Below, in pieces: positions 19,498-27,570 of a DNA stretch of 64,000 nt (position 1 is its first letter; each line of letters starts with the position of its first letter). This DNA comes from Pseudomonadota bacterium (GTDB lineage Bacteria; Pseudomonadota; Gammaproteobacteria; Xanthomonadales; Rhodanobacteraceae). The stretch covers positions 1-64,000 of the forward strand of contig JAEYZH010000049.1 of NCBI GenBank assembly GCA_023430685.1. The letters are read 5' to 3'. The notes under the pieces were generated by a model. It made no database searches and had not been told where the DNA came from. It saw only the letters and a list, made by a program, of their open reading frames with translations. Position numbers and translations under genes: made by a program.

Positions 19498-20063
19498 GAG
19501 CCACTCCCGATGGCGTCCTCGATCACGAGTTCGCCGCTGTAGCGACCGGCCGCGGCGGCACGGCCGAGGTCGATCTCGAGCACCACCCCGCCTTCGAGCG
19601 TGCTGCCCTGGGTGTCGCGCGCGATCGTGCGCGGCGCGAGTGCGCGCACGCGCACCGGCAATGCGGCCGCGTCGCCCGCATGCACGAGGCGGTCGAAACC
19701 CCCCTGTGACTGCAGGCGCACGCTCGGAACCACGCCACGCGCGTACGGGTTTTCATCGTGTCCGACGCGCTGGCGCCACAGCACCGGGATCTCGCGTTCA
19801 ATCACGAGCCGGATCGGCGGCGTCGCGATCGCGGCATCCACGACCAGCGCGCCACCGACGTGGCGCGCCTGCCGCGTGACGCCCGCGAGCGCCTGCACCG
19901 GTGCGGTGCCGAGCTCGTCGAGGCGCACCGGCGCGAGTTCGACCCGCGCCGGCATCGCCATCGCGTTCCAGTGCTCGGGCGAAGCCGCGGGCGCCAGGCA
20001 GGGCGCGAGCCCTGCCAGGACACCGACGAGCCACGACCAGCCGCTGGTGGCGAGGCACCGCAT
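19494..20063 (-). CDS. Exported accessory or minor-subunit protein of the fimbria-like operon
   Basis: This 189-residue protein has a signal peptide (residues 1-28, ending APAA). The mature region is mostly predicted strands (PARVELAPVRLDELG, RLVIEREIPVLWRQRVG, GGVVLEIDLGRAAAAGRYSGELVIEDA), without cysteines after the signal. No family was recognised. Its place between the putative subunit and the chaperone suggests a minor subunit, initiator or second chaperone-like protein. Start was chosen at ATG 20063, two bases after the upstream stop; the frame is open further upstream but that part overlaps the subunit gene. Confidence 0.65.
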   Translation of the reverse strand: MRCLATSGWSWLVGVLAGLAPCLAPAASPEHWNAMAMPARVELAPVRLDELGTAPVQALAGVTRQARHVGGALVVDAAIATPPIRLVIEREIPVLWRQRVGHDENPYARGVVPSVRLQSQGGFDRLVHAGDAAALPVRVRALAPRTIARDTQGSTLEGGVVLEIDLGRAAAAGRYSGELVIEDAIGSGS

Positions 20064-20065
20064 CG

Positions 20066-20731
20066 TCAGGTCGCCGTGACCGTGATCGTGTACTGCGGGT
20101 TGCCGGCGTTGGTGTAGACGCCGGTCGACTGCGCGTTGGCGAGGTTCAGACGCAGCGCGACGTAGCCCGGCAACGGGGTGCCGAGGCCCGGATCGGCGAT
20201 CGTGACCGCATCGGTGGCCGCGTTGAATGCGAGCGCGCCGGGCGTGTTCGCGCCGACGTCGATGCCGGTCAGCGTGATCGAGCTCGGGCCGTTGCTGAGC
20301 GTCGCGCCGCCGACGCCGAGCGTCGCGGTGACCGTCGTGTTGCCGCTGGAACCGCCGAGCGCACGCAGCGCCCATACGTTCTGCAGCACGAGCGGAACCG
20401 CGGCCGGGTCGACACCGGCGGTCACCGGGGCCGTGAACGTCGCGGTCGCGACGCCGCCCGCGACCGTGGCCGCCTGCACCAGCGGAGCCGCGCTCGCGCA
20501 TTCGGACGAGCCCGCGGCGACCGAGGCCGTGCAGCCGGTCGGGACGAGCAACGTGGCGAGATCGAGGCCGATGCGCAGCTGCGAGTGGTAGTAGAGGATC
20601 GTGACGCCGTTGGTCAGGTCGATGTCGACCTGCACGTTGCCGGCCGAGGAAAGGCCCGGCGTCGCGACAGCGGCGGCGGCGGAAATCGCGAGCGCGAGCG
20701 CCCGCACCGCACGAATGCGATGGATCGTCAT
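20066..20731 (-). CDS. Putative major fimbrial subunit
   Basis: The 221-residue exported protein (signal peptide ending SSAG, about residue 30) is first in the operon. The mature part starts NVQVDIDLTNGVTILYYHSQLRIGL, has one cysteine pair (about residues 66-76), a long Gly/Ala/Thr/Val-rich beta region with IRNVWA-like LQNVWALRALGG, and ends in alternating hydrophobic strand PQYTITVTAT. This composition and genome position suit a chaperone-usher subunit, but no conserved pilin signature was recognised. A 27-codon upstream extension in frame was rejected because the Lys/Arg-hydrophobic signal starts at MTIHRIRAVRALALA. Confidence 0.65.
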   Translation of the reverse strand: MTIHRIRAVRALALAISAAAAVATPGLSSAGNVQVDIDLTNGVTILYYHSQLRIGLDLATLLVPTGCTASVAAGSSECASAAPLVQAATVAGGVATATFTAPVTAGVDPAAVPLVLQNVWALRALGGSSGNTTVTATLGVGGATLSNGPSSITLTGIDVGANTPGALAFNAATDAVTIADPGLGTPLPGYVALRLNLANAQSTGVYTNAGNPQYTITVTAT

Positions 20732-20870
20732 GGGTTCACCCTTGGAAAGTGGGGGGACAACGTTTACCGGCCTCTGCGGACCGGCAGCGAGCACTAGCAC
20801 GTAGCGTGCCAACGTGATGGCGCACTCAGTTTCACTATTTTTGTCCGGATTGTGCGAACGCTGTCACACA
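20732..20870 (-). promoter_or_regulatory. Leader and probable promoter region of the fimbria-like operon
   Basis: Upstream of the subunit gene, an unusually AT-rich block (about 20825-20870, with TTTCACTATTTTTGTC on the + strand) is the likely promoter. A perfect GCACG-TAG-CGTGC inverted repeat lies at 20797-20809, about 70 bases before the start, and could be an operator or leader hairpin. AAGGG precedes the ATG. No convincing -35/-10 pair was fixed by eye. Confidence 0.35.
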
Positions 20871-20937
20871 ACAAGCCGCGAATGGGTGAACCCTGCCCTT
20901 GACCTATCCAGGGAAACCCTGATGAAAATCGCGCAGC

Positions 20938-21195
20938 TCAGTCCGGTCGCGTCAGGCGTTCGAGCTCGCCCAGCCCCTCGAGCGCCTCCCGGCGCCCGGA
21001 GCCACACATCGACAGGGTAGGCCGCAGCCCGCGGCAGACCGCCGGGCGCGACGCGTGGCCGAACAGCGCGCAGCCGTAGTCTTCCTGCAGCTGCACGCAA
21101 GGGATCCCCGCGGGCTTGCCGTACGGCATGCCCGGGATCGGCGACGAGATCGAAGGCGCAATGCAGCAGGCGCCACAGCCCGGGCGGCAGTGCAT
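20938..21195 (-). CDS. YkgJ-type cysteine-cluster protein (UPF0153)
   Basis: This 85-residue protein begins MHCRPGCGACCIAPSISSPIPGMPYGKPAG and continues CVQL...CALFGHASRPAVCRGLRP. The GCGACC cluster plus later Cys residues define the zinc/iron-chelating YkgJ family, whose function is unknown. It follows aroE by 3 bases and is the last gene of a leftward hemB-aroE-ykgJ run. Confidence 0.88.
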   Translation of the reverse strand: MHCRPGCGACCIAPSISSPIPGMPYGKPAGIPCVQLQEDYGCALFGHASRPAVCRGLRPTLSMCGSGRREALEGLGELERLTRPD

Positions 21196-21198
21196 GCG

Positions 21199-22008
21199 TC
21201 AGCCTGCGCGCAGCGACGCATGCACCGGCGGCGTCAGCGGACGCAGTCCGTGCCAGCACGCGAAGGCTTCGGCCGCCTGTTCCACCAGCATCCCGAGGCC
21301 ATCCACGCAGCGGCCGGCGCCGGCGGCGCGCGCGGACTCGAGGAACCCGATCGCCGCCGCGCCGTAGGAAAGATCGTAGGCAAGCGTCTCCCGGTCGACC
21401 AGTTGGCGCGGCAGATCGATCGCCGCGCCTGCATGGCCCGCGGCGCTCGCATCCAGCACGAGGTCGAAACGGCCTGCGCGCGCGAGCGCGTCGAGTGCCG
21501 TCGCGCGCGTGCCGGCACCGACTACCTCCGCGAGCGCCTCGGCGCGCGCGTGCGTGCGGTTCGCCAGCACGAGTTCGCCGACGCCCGCATCGACGAGCGC
21601 GAAGGCGGCCGCGCGCGCTGCGCCGCCGGCGCCGAGCAGCAGCACCCGTCGCCCCGCGGGTTCGAACGCATGGCGGTCGACGAGATCGCGCAGCAGGCCG
21701 ACGCCGTCGGTGCTGTCGCCGCTCCAGCCGTCGCCTTCGCGCACGAGCGTGTTGACGCTGCCGCAGCGGCGCGCGCGTTCACTGGCGCCGCGACACAGGG
21801 CAAGCGCGTCCTGCTTGAGCGGCGAGGTGACGTTCGCGCCGACGCCGCCCGCGCGCGCGAACTCGGCGAGCGCATCCGCGAACGCGCCGCGCCCGGCTTC
21901 GATCGCGCGGTACTCGAGCGCGACGCCGGTCTGCGCGGCGAACGCTGCATGGATCCGCGGCGAGAGGGAATGCGCGATCGGCTGTCCGAATACCGCGTAG
22001 CGTTTCAT
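21199..22008 (-). CDS. aroE: Shikimate dehydrogenase
   Basis: NADPH-dependent reduction of 3-dehydroshikimate to shikimate in aromatic amino-acid synthesis. The 269 residues are typical. Landmarks are FGQPIAHSLSPRIHAAF, NVTSPLKQDALA (catalytic Lys of the N-V-T-x-P-x-K motif), STDGVGLLRDL (catalytic Asp), the dinucleotide-binding loop LLGAGGAARAA with NRT, and DLSYG near the end. It lies 19 bases after hemB and 3 bases before the YkgJ gene on the same strand. Confidence 0.95.
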   Translation of the reverse strand: MKRYAVFGQPIAHSLSPRIHAAFAAQTGVALEYRAIEAGRGAFADALAEFARAGGVGANVTSPLKQDALALCRGASERARRCGSVNTLVREGDGWSGDSTDGVGLLRDLVDRHAFEPAGRRVLLLGAGGAARAAAFALVDAGVGELVLANRTHARAEALAEVVGAGTRATALDALARAGRFDLVLDASAAGHAGAAIDLPRQLVDRETLAYDLSYGAAAIGFLESARAAGAGRCVDGLGMLVEQAAEAFACWHGLRPLTPPVHASLRAG

Positions 22009-22027
22009 CGGTCGGGGGAAACGCGCG

Positions 22028-23038
22028 TCAACGCGCGAGCGCGGCGCCGTCTTCGCGCAGCCAGCGCGCGACGTCGAGGGCGAAGTAGGTCAGGATCGCG
22101 TCGGCGCCCGCGCGGCGGATGCCGGTCAGCGCTTCGAGCACGCAGGCGCGCTCGTCGAGCCATCCGTTCGCCGCGGCGGCCTTCAGCATCGCGTACTCGC
22201 CGCTGACCTGGTAGGCGAAGGTCGGCACGCCGAAGCGGCGTTTCACGCGGCGCACGATGTCGAGGTAGGGCATCGCGGGCTTGACCATGACCATGTCGGC
22301 GCCTTCCTCGAGATCGAGCGCGACTTCGCGCAAGGCTTCGTCCGAATTGGCCGGATCCATCTGGTAGGTGGACTTGTTGCCCTTGCCAAGGTTGCCCGAC
22401 GACCCGAGCGCATCGCGGAACGGGCCGTAGAACGCCGAGGCGTACTTGGCCGAGTAGGCGAGGATGCGCGCGTGCACGTGGCCGGCCCGCTCGAACGCCG
22501 CGCGTATCGCGCCGATGCGTCCGTCCATCATGTCCGACGGCGCGACGATGTCGGCGCCGGCTTCGGCATGCGAGAGCGCCTGGCGCACGAGCGCCGCGAC
22601 GGTGGCGTCGTTGACGACGTACCCTGCGTCGTCGATGAGGCCGTCCTGTCCGTGCGTGGTGTACGGATCGAGCGCGACGTCGGTGATGACGCCGAGGCCC
22701 GGGTGCGCCTGCTTGAGCGCGCGCACCGTGCGCTGCACGAGTCCTTCGGGATTCCAGGCCTCGCTCGCATCGAGCGATTTCGCCTCGCCCGGCGTGACCG
22801 GGAACAGCGCGAGCGCGGGCACGCCGAGCCGTTGCGCCTCTTCGGCCAGCCGCAGCAGCCGGTCGATCGAGAGCCGCTCGACGCCCGGCATCGAAGGCAC
22901 GGCCTCGGCGGCATCGCGACCCTCGCGCACGAACACGGGCAAGATCAGGTCGGACGGCGCCAGCACGGTTTCGCGCATCAGCGCGCGCGAGAACGCGTCG
23001 CGTCGCATGCGGCGCAGGCGCGTGGTCGGATACGGCAT
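22028..23038 (-). CDS. hemB: Delta-aminolevulinic acid dehydratase (porphobilinogen synthase)
   Basis: It condenses two 5-aminolevulinates to porphobilinogen in haem synthesis. The 336-residue protein shows RLRRMRRDAFSRALMRET, LILPVFVREG, the metal-site Asp residues in ITDVALDPYTTHGQDG (no cysteine cluster, so the Mg-type site), and two Schiff-base lysines in YSAKYASAFYGPFR and MVMVKPAMPYLDIVR. ATG 23038 was chosen over one 22 codons upstream because family homology starts at MPYPTTRLRR. hemH lies elsewhere, at 55.7 kb. Confidence 0.96.
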   Translation of the reverse strand: MPYPTTRLRRMRRDAFSRALMRETVLAPSDLILPVFVREGRDAAEAVPSMPGVERLSIDRLLRLAEEAQRLGVPALALFPVTPGEAKSLDASEAWNPEGLVQRTVRALKQAHPGLGVITDVALDPYTTHGQDGLIDDAGYVVNDATVAALVRQALSHAEAGADIVAPSDMMDGRIGAIRAAFERAGHVHARILAYSAKYASAFYGPFRDALGSSGNLGKGNKSTYQMDPANSDEALREVALDLEEGADMVMVKPAMPYLDIVRRVKRRFGVPTFAYQVSGEYAMLKAAAANGWLDERACVLEALTGIRRAGADAILTYFALDVARWLREDGAALAR

Positions 23039-23159
23039 CGGCGGGCCCCGGAGCAGTGGAAAAGCCGATTGTACGAGGGATGCGCCACGCTCCCGGCGCG
23101 GCACGACCGCGCTCCGCGCAGCCCCTGTCGCGCTGCATCATGCAAAACTGTTAAGCAAT

Positions 23160-23182
23160 CGTTAGTAATCCCTGCGCTAACG
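23160..23182. promoter_or_regulatory. Inverted repeat CGTTAG-N11-CTAACG, possible operator
   Basis: Perfect 6-base arms with an 11-base spacer (half-site centres 17 bases apart) lie in an AT-rich stretch between the divergent hemB and SPFH-like genes. Size and spacing suit a dimeric regulator, but no known consensus was matched. Confidence 0.35.
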
Positions 23183-23235
23183 TGATCAAGTGGCGCCTCA
23201 GCTTTGGCGCTGAACACGCTGTAGAGCATAAGAAA

Positions 23236-23688
23236 ATGCTGCCCCCGATCCTCTTGCTCGCGCTGTGCGCGGCCCTGATCCTCGCGTTGGCCTCGGTGCG
23301 CCGCGTGCCCGAAGGCCAGGTACACACATTCCGGCGCGTCGATGGACAGCAGCGCCTGGTCGGCTCCGGCATGCATTTCGTGTTGCCGCTGGTCGAGCGC
23401 CTCTCGCGCAAGACGAGCCTCGCAGGCAGCTCGCTCGGCATCGACGGCCTGCAGCACGAAGGGCGCCAGTACCGCGCCGAGGTCTGGTTCCAGGTCATCG
23501 ATCCGGCGCTGGCCGGCGGCGTGCTCGACGAGATCGAGGAGGTGCTGCGCACCTCGACGCGCGGCTGCTTCGCCGCGGTCGGCGAGGCCGGCGCGGATGC
23601 GCGCGTGGCGCTCAAGCGCGCGCTCAACGAGCAGCTGCGCGGCCGCGGCCTGCTGGTCGCGCGCGTCGACCTCGCCGCGCAGGCCTGA
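23236..23688 (+). CDS. Small membrane-anchored SPFH/band-7-like protein
   Basis: The 150-residue protein has one N-terminal TM helix (PPILLLALCAALILALASV) followed by RVPEGQVHTFRRVDGQQRLVGSGMHFVLPLVERLSRKTSLAG, the opening of an SPFH (stomatin/prohibitin) domain. A YRAEVWFQVIDPALAG strand pair and an ALKRALNEQLRGRGLLVARVDL helix-strand follow. Full SPFH proteins are usually 250 residues or more with a coiled coil; this one stops right after the domain. A GTG start 18 codons upstream (23182) is possible. It precedes rsmG by 56 bases; function unknown. Confidence 0.65.
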   Translation: MLPPILLLALCAALILALASVRRVPEGQVHTFRRVDGQQRLVGSGMHFVLPLVERLSRKTSLAGSSLGIDGLQHEGRQYRAEVWFQVIDPALAGGVLDEIEEVLRTSTRGCFAAVGEAGADARVALKRALNEQLRGRGLLVARVDLAAQA

Positions 23689-23744
23689 CCGGCCCGCGGT
23701 GGATTTTGCGGGCGCGCGCGCGGATACTGCGCGCCCCCGACTCG

Positions 23745-24428
23745 ATGCGAACCGCCATGGCCGACCGCGATCCGTTGCGGCAGCGCCTCGGCGCCGGCCT
23801 CGCGGCGCTCCAGCTTGAATTCGCGCCGGACACCGTCGAACGCCTGCTCGACTACCTCGAGCTGCTCGCGCGCTGGAACGCGACCTACAACCTCAGTGCG
23901 GTGCGCGACCCGAACGAGATGGTCACGCGCCACCTGCTCGATTCGTTGAGCGTGTTGCCGCACGTCGTCGGAGAGCGGCTCGCCGACCTCGGCAGCGGAG
24001 CCGGCCTGCCCGGCATTCCGCTCGCGATCGCGCGTCCCTCGCTCGCGGTGACGCTCGTCGATTCGAACGGCAAGAAGACACGCTTCCTGCGTGCGGCCGT
24101 GCGCGAACTTGGCCTCGCCAACGTCAGGGTGGACGAGTGCCGCGTGGAACAGGCACGCGGCCAATACGACTGCGTCACCGCGCGCGCGTTCGCGTCCCTC
24201 GCCGACATGCTGGCCTGGGGCGGCCACCTGCTCGCGGCGGAAGGCCGCTGGCTCGCGCTCAAGGGACGCGTGCCGCGCGACGAACTGGTTGCACTGCCGG
24301 ACGGTTTCCGGGCCGAGGACGTGATCGCGCTGCAGGTGCCCGGCTTGGACGCGGAGCGCCATGTCGTGGTAATCAAGCGGGTCCGGAATGGCGCACCGGA
24401 CATCCAGGGGTCGGCGGCACGCACATGA
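23745..24428 (+). CDS. rsmG: 16S rRNA (guanine527-N7)-methyltransferase RsmG
   Basis: It methylates G527 of 16S rRNA; its loss gives low-level streptomycin resistance in other bacteria. The 227 residues include LARWNATYNLSAVRDPNEMVTRHLLDSL, the SAM loop ADLGSGAGLPGIPLAIARP, DSNGKKTRFLR, and RAFASLADMLAW. An in-frame ATG four codons later (23757) is an equally good start. The stop overlaps the parA ATG (ATGA), which shows tight coupling with the parAB partition genes, the usual origin-proximal arrangement. Confidence 0.94.
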   Translation: MRTAMADRDPLRQRLGAGLAALQLEFAPDTVERLLDYLELLARWNATYNLSAVRDPNEMVTRHLLDSLSVLPHVVGERLADLGSGAGLPGIPLAIARPSLAVTLVDSNGKKTRFLRAAVRELGLANVRVDECRVEQARGQYDCVTARAFASLADMLAWGGHLLAAEGRWLALKGRVPRDELVALPDGFRAEDVIALQVPGLDAERHVVVIKRVRNGAPDIQGSAART

Positions 24429-25210
24429 CACGCATCATCGCAATCGCGAACCAGAAGGGCGGGGTCGGCAAGACCACGACCGCGGTCAACCTCGCGGCCG
24501 CTCTCGCCGAGACGCGGCGCAAGGTGCTGCTGATCGATTTCGACCCGCAGGGCAACGCGACGATGGCCTCGGGCGTGGACAAGCGCACGGCCAAGCCGAA
24601 CGGCTGCGAGGTGCTCCTCGACGAGGCGCCGATCGAATCGGCGATCGTCACGACCGAAGGCGGGTTCGACCTCTTGCCCGGCAACGGCGACCTGACCGCG
24701 GCCGAACTCAAGCTCATGGACGCGCTCGCGCGCGAATCGCGCCTCAAGGAGCAGCTCGCCAAGCTCGGCGACCGCTACCACACGATCATCATCGACTGCC
24801 CGCCGACGCTGCACCTGCTCACGATCAATGCATTGACCGCGGCACATGGCGTGCTGATCCCGGTGCAGTGCGAATACTTCGCGCTGGAGGGATTGTCGAG
24901 CCTGCTCGACACGATCAAGGCGGTGCGCATGCGGCTGAACCCGAAGCTCGAGGTCGAGGGCCTGCTGCGCACGATGTACGACGCGCGCAACAACCTCGGC
25001 AACGAAGTCTCGCTGCAGCTGACCAAGCACTTCGGCGACAAGGTGCTGCGCTCGATCATCCCGCGCAACGTGCGCCTGGCCGAAGCGCCGAGCCACGGCA
25101 AGCCGATCAACCTGTACGACCGCGAATCGCGCGGGGCGATCGCCTACCTCGGCCTCGCGGGCGAGATGCTGAGGCGCGATCGCACGGCGTCCGCGTCCCC
25201 CAGTCCCTGA
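24425..25210 (+). CDS. parA: Chromosome-partitioning ATPase ParA (Soj)
   Basis: The 261-residue Walker-type ATPase drives chromosome origin segregation with ParB. The deviant Walker A KGGVGKTTT is at residues 11-19 (signature Lys included), Walker A' FDPQGNAT, Walker B IIIDCPPTLHLLT, and the DNA-binding basic C-terminal part follows RSIIPRNVRLAEAPSHGKPI. It is short-type, without an N-terminal HTH, as in chromosomal ParA. It overlaps rsmG by 4 bases and parB follows after 25 bases. Confidence 0.95.
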   Translation: MTRIIAIANQKGGVGKTTTAVNLAAALAETRRKVLLIDFDPQGNATMASGVDKRTAKPNGCEVLLDEAPIESAIVTTEGGFDLLPGNGDLTAAELKLMDALARESRLKEQLAKLGDRYHTIIIDCPPTLHLLTINALTAAHGVLIPVQCEYFALEGLSSLLDTIKAVRMRLNPKLEVEGLLRTMYDARNNLGNEVSLQLTKHFGDKVLRSIIPRNVRLAEAPSHGKPINLYDRESRGAIAYLGLAGEMLRRDRTASASPSP

Positions 25211-25235
25211 CGCCGACGGTCACGGAATCCACGCG

Positions 25236-26105
25236 ATGGCAGCCAAGAAACGATCTTCCAGCCTCGGCCGCGGCCTCGACGCCCTGCTCGGCGGAGGCGA
25301 CGCATCCGCGAGCGCCGAAGCCGAAGGCGAGCTGCGCACGCTCGCGACTGCCTCGATCGAGCCGGGGCGCTACCAGCCCCGCCAGCGATTCGACGCCGAG
25401 CCGCTCGAGGAACTGGCCGCATCGATCCGCGCGCAGGGGCTGATCCAGCCCGTCGTCGTGCGCGCGATCGCGCGCGATCGCTACGAACTCATCGCAGGCG
25501 AACGGCGCTGGCGCGCAGCGCAACTGGCCGGGCTCGAGGAGATTCCGGCGCTGGTCAAGACCGTCGCCGACCAGGCCGTGGTCGCGATGGCGCTGATCGA
25601 GAACATCCAGCGCGAGGACCTCTCGCCGCTCGAGGAAGCGCAGGCGCTTGCACGGCTGATCGAGGAGTTCGGACTCACCCACCAGCAGGTCGCGGACGCG
25701 GTCGGTCGCTCGCGCGCGGGCGTGTCGAACCTGTTGCGCCTGCTCGAGCTGCCGGTCGCGGTCAAGCGCCTGCTCGACGAGCGCCGGCTCGAGATGGGCC
25801 ATGCGCGTGCGCTCGCGAGCCTCCCGGCCGCGCGCGCGACCGCGCTCGCCGAGCAGGCGGCCGACCAGGGCTGGACGGTGCGCGAACTCGAAGACGCGGT
25901 CCGGCGCGCGACCGGTGGCGCGCCCGCGAAGCCGGCGCGTCCCGCTCCGAAAGCCGATGCGAACATCGAGGCGCTCGAACGCGAGCTCGCGGCGAAGCTC
26001 GCGACCCGCGTCAAGCTCGCGCACGGCCGCAATGGCCGTGGCAAGCTCGTGATCCACTATCACAGCGCCGACGAGCTCGAAGGCATCCTCGAACGCATCC
26101 GCTGA
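25236..26105 (+). CDS. parB: Chromosome-partitioning protein ParB (Spo0J), CTPase clamp
   Basis: This 289-residue DNA-binding protein loads at parS and is moved by ParA. The N-terminal KKRSSSLGRGLDALLGG is the ParA-stimulating peptide. The CTP-binding ParB/Srx domain contains PGRYQPRQRFD and AGERRWRAAQ. The HTH follows (EEFGLTHQQVADAVGRSRAGVSNLLRLLELP), and the C-terminal dimer domain ends with HYHSADELEGILERI. No complete parS (TGTTTCACGTGAAACA) was noticed in the window. Confidence 0.95.
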   Translation: MAAKKRSSSLGRGLDALLGGGDASASAEAEGELRTLATASIEPGRYQPRQRFDAEPLEELAASIRAQGLIQPVVVRAIARDRYELIAGERRWRAAQLAGLEEIPALVKTVADQAVVAMALIENIQREDLSPLEEAQALARLIEEFGLTHQQVADAVGRSRAGVSNLLRLLELPVAVKRLLDERRLEMGHARALASLPAARATALAEQAADQGWTVRELEDAVRRATGGAPAKPARPAPKADANIEALERELAAKLATRVKLAHGRNGRGKLVIHYHSADELEGILERIR

Positions 26106-26236
26106 GGCCCGTTTGCACGCGGCGCGCGGCCCCGCCCCGCCGGCTGCCCCGATGTGCGGCACGAATGTGTAAAGACGCGCAACCGCAGGCCGCCCTCGCG
26201 GTACTCACCTTGGGTCCCACGCCAAGGAGTCGTCCC

Positions 26237-26998
26237 ATGCGCCTGCTCGCCCTTCTGGTCGCCCTCGCGGCCGCCTTCTCTGCCCTGCCGGTCCGCGCCG
26301 CGGACCATGTCGTGACCGCGTTCGCGGGCCCGTTCCGCTTCGAGCCCGCCGACCTCACGATCGCGCCGGGCGACACCGTGACGTTCGTGAATGGCGGTGG
26401 TTTCCACAATGTCGTGTCCGATCCGGGCGCGATCGTGACCTTCCGCTGCGCTGAAGGTTGCGACGGCGACGGCGCCGGCGGCAACGGCGATGCGAGCAGC
26501 AGCAACTGGAGCGCGACCGTCGCGTTCCCGGAAGCCGGCGTCGCACCCTACTTCTGCGAGATCCACGGCGCCCCCGGGGGTGTCGGCATGTCCGGCGTGA
26601 TCACGGTCGCGGAAGAGGTGCCCACGCCGGTCCTCGTGGTCGAGCCGGTCGCGCTCGAAGGAACGGCCGATGCGGGCGCCAGCGTCACGGTCGGGTTCGG
26701 CATCGCGAACGAGGGCACCGCCGCGCTCGACTGGACCGCCGACACCGCCGAAACGGACTGCGCGTCACCCGGGCTCGTGCCCTGGCTGTCGCTCGATCCG
26801 GCCGCCGGCACGATCGGCATCGGCGGGCCCGCGGTGTCCGTCGACGTCACGCTCGACGCCGCCGCGCTCGACGTCGGCGTCTACAGCGCGAACGTCTGCG
26901 TCGGCAGCAACGATCCGGCCAACGCACTCTTGACGTTGCCGGTCACTTTCACGGTCAATACGCCGGACCTGGTCTTCGCTGACGGTTTCGATGGCTGA
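26237..26998 (+). CDS. Secreted cupredoxin with Ig-like domain and FADGFD tail
   Basis: This 253-residue exported protein (signal peptide to about residue 22) starts with a plastocyanin-like domain. The copper ligands are all visible: His57 in GGFHNVV, then Cys107, His110 and Met118 in YFCEIHGAPGGVGMSG. The second half (about 130-240) is an Ig-like choice-of-anchor module (ALEGTADAGASVTVGFGIANEGTAALDW...VDVTLDAAALDVGVYSANVCV). It ends LVFADGFDG. AAGGAG sits 9 bases before ATG. The ECF sigma gene starts only 8 bases after the stop, so the three genes may form one unit. A redox or copper-related role is inferred. Confidence 0.82.
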   Translation: MRLLALLVALAAAFSALPVRAADHVVTAFAGPFRFEPADLTIAPGDTVTFVNGGGFHNVVSDPGAIVTFRCAEGCDGDGAGGNGDASSSNWSATVAFPEAGVAPYFCEIHGAPGGVGMSGVITVAEEVPTPVLVVEPVALEGTADAGASVTVGFGIANEGTAALDWTADTAETDCASPGLVPWLSLDPAAGTIGIGGPAVSVDVTLDAAALDVGVYSANVCVGSNDPANALLTLPVTFTVNTPDLVFADGFDG

Positions 26999-27006
26999 CG
27001 CGCGGC

Positions 27007-27570
27007 ATGCGGGACCCTGAAAGCCGGGATGGCGACGCCCGGTCCGTTGCCGGCGTGGGCGAACGCCGGCAACAGTTCGAGGCTCTCGTGCATGCGCATT
27101 CGAGCGAGCTCTATCGCTACGCGTTCTGGCTGTGCGGCCAGGACGCGCTCGCGCAGGACCTCGTGCAACAGACCTACCTGCGCGCGTGGCGCTCGCTCGA
27201 TGCGCTGCGCGACGAAGTCGCGGCCAGGCCCTGGCTCGCGACGATCCTGCGCCGCGAGCACGCGCGCCTGTACGAACGCAAGCCGATGCCGGCCGTCGAC
27301 CTCGACGGCATCGAGCTTCGCGACGAAGCGCCGGGCCCCGAACACCTCGGCGAGGACGCGGTGCTGCGCGCGGCGATCGCGCGGCTCGAGCCGAAATACC
27401 GCGAGCCGCTCGTGCTGCAGGTGCTCGGCGGTTACTCGTGCAGTGAAATCGCCATCCAGCTCGGCATCAGCGAGTCGGCCGTGATGACGCAGGTGTTCCG
27501 CGCACGCCAGAAGCTGCGCGCGATGCTCGACGGGCGCGAGACGGAGGCCATGCCGCATGGACTGCGTTGA
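27007..27570 (+). CDS. ECF-type RNA polymerase sigma factor
   Basis: The 187-residue protein has sigma region 2 (FEALVHAHSSELYRYAFWLCGQDALAQDLVQQTYLRAWRSLDAL, with the typical D-x-x-Q-x-T-x-L-x-A-W) and region 4 (LEPKYREPLVLQVLGGYSCSEIAIQLGISESAVMTQVFRARQKLR). Regions 1.1 and 3 are absent, as in ECF sigmas. Its stop overlaps the start of the anti-sigma gene by 14 bases. The stimulus is unknown; the upstream cupredoxin hints at an envelope signal. Confidence 0.92.
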   Translation: MRDPESRDGDARSVAGVGERRQQFEALVHAHSSELYRYAFWLCGQDALAQDLVQQTYLRAWRSLDALRDEVAARPWLATILRREHARLYERKPMPAVDLDGIELRDEAPGPEHLGEDAVLRAAIARLEPKYREPLVLQVLGGYSCSEIAIQLGISESAVMTQVFRARQKLRAMLDGRETEAMPHGLR

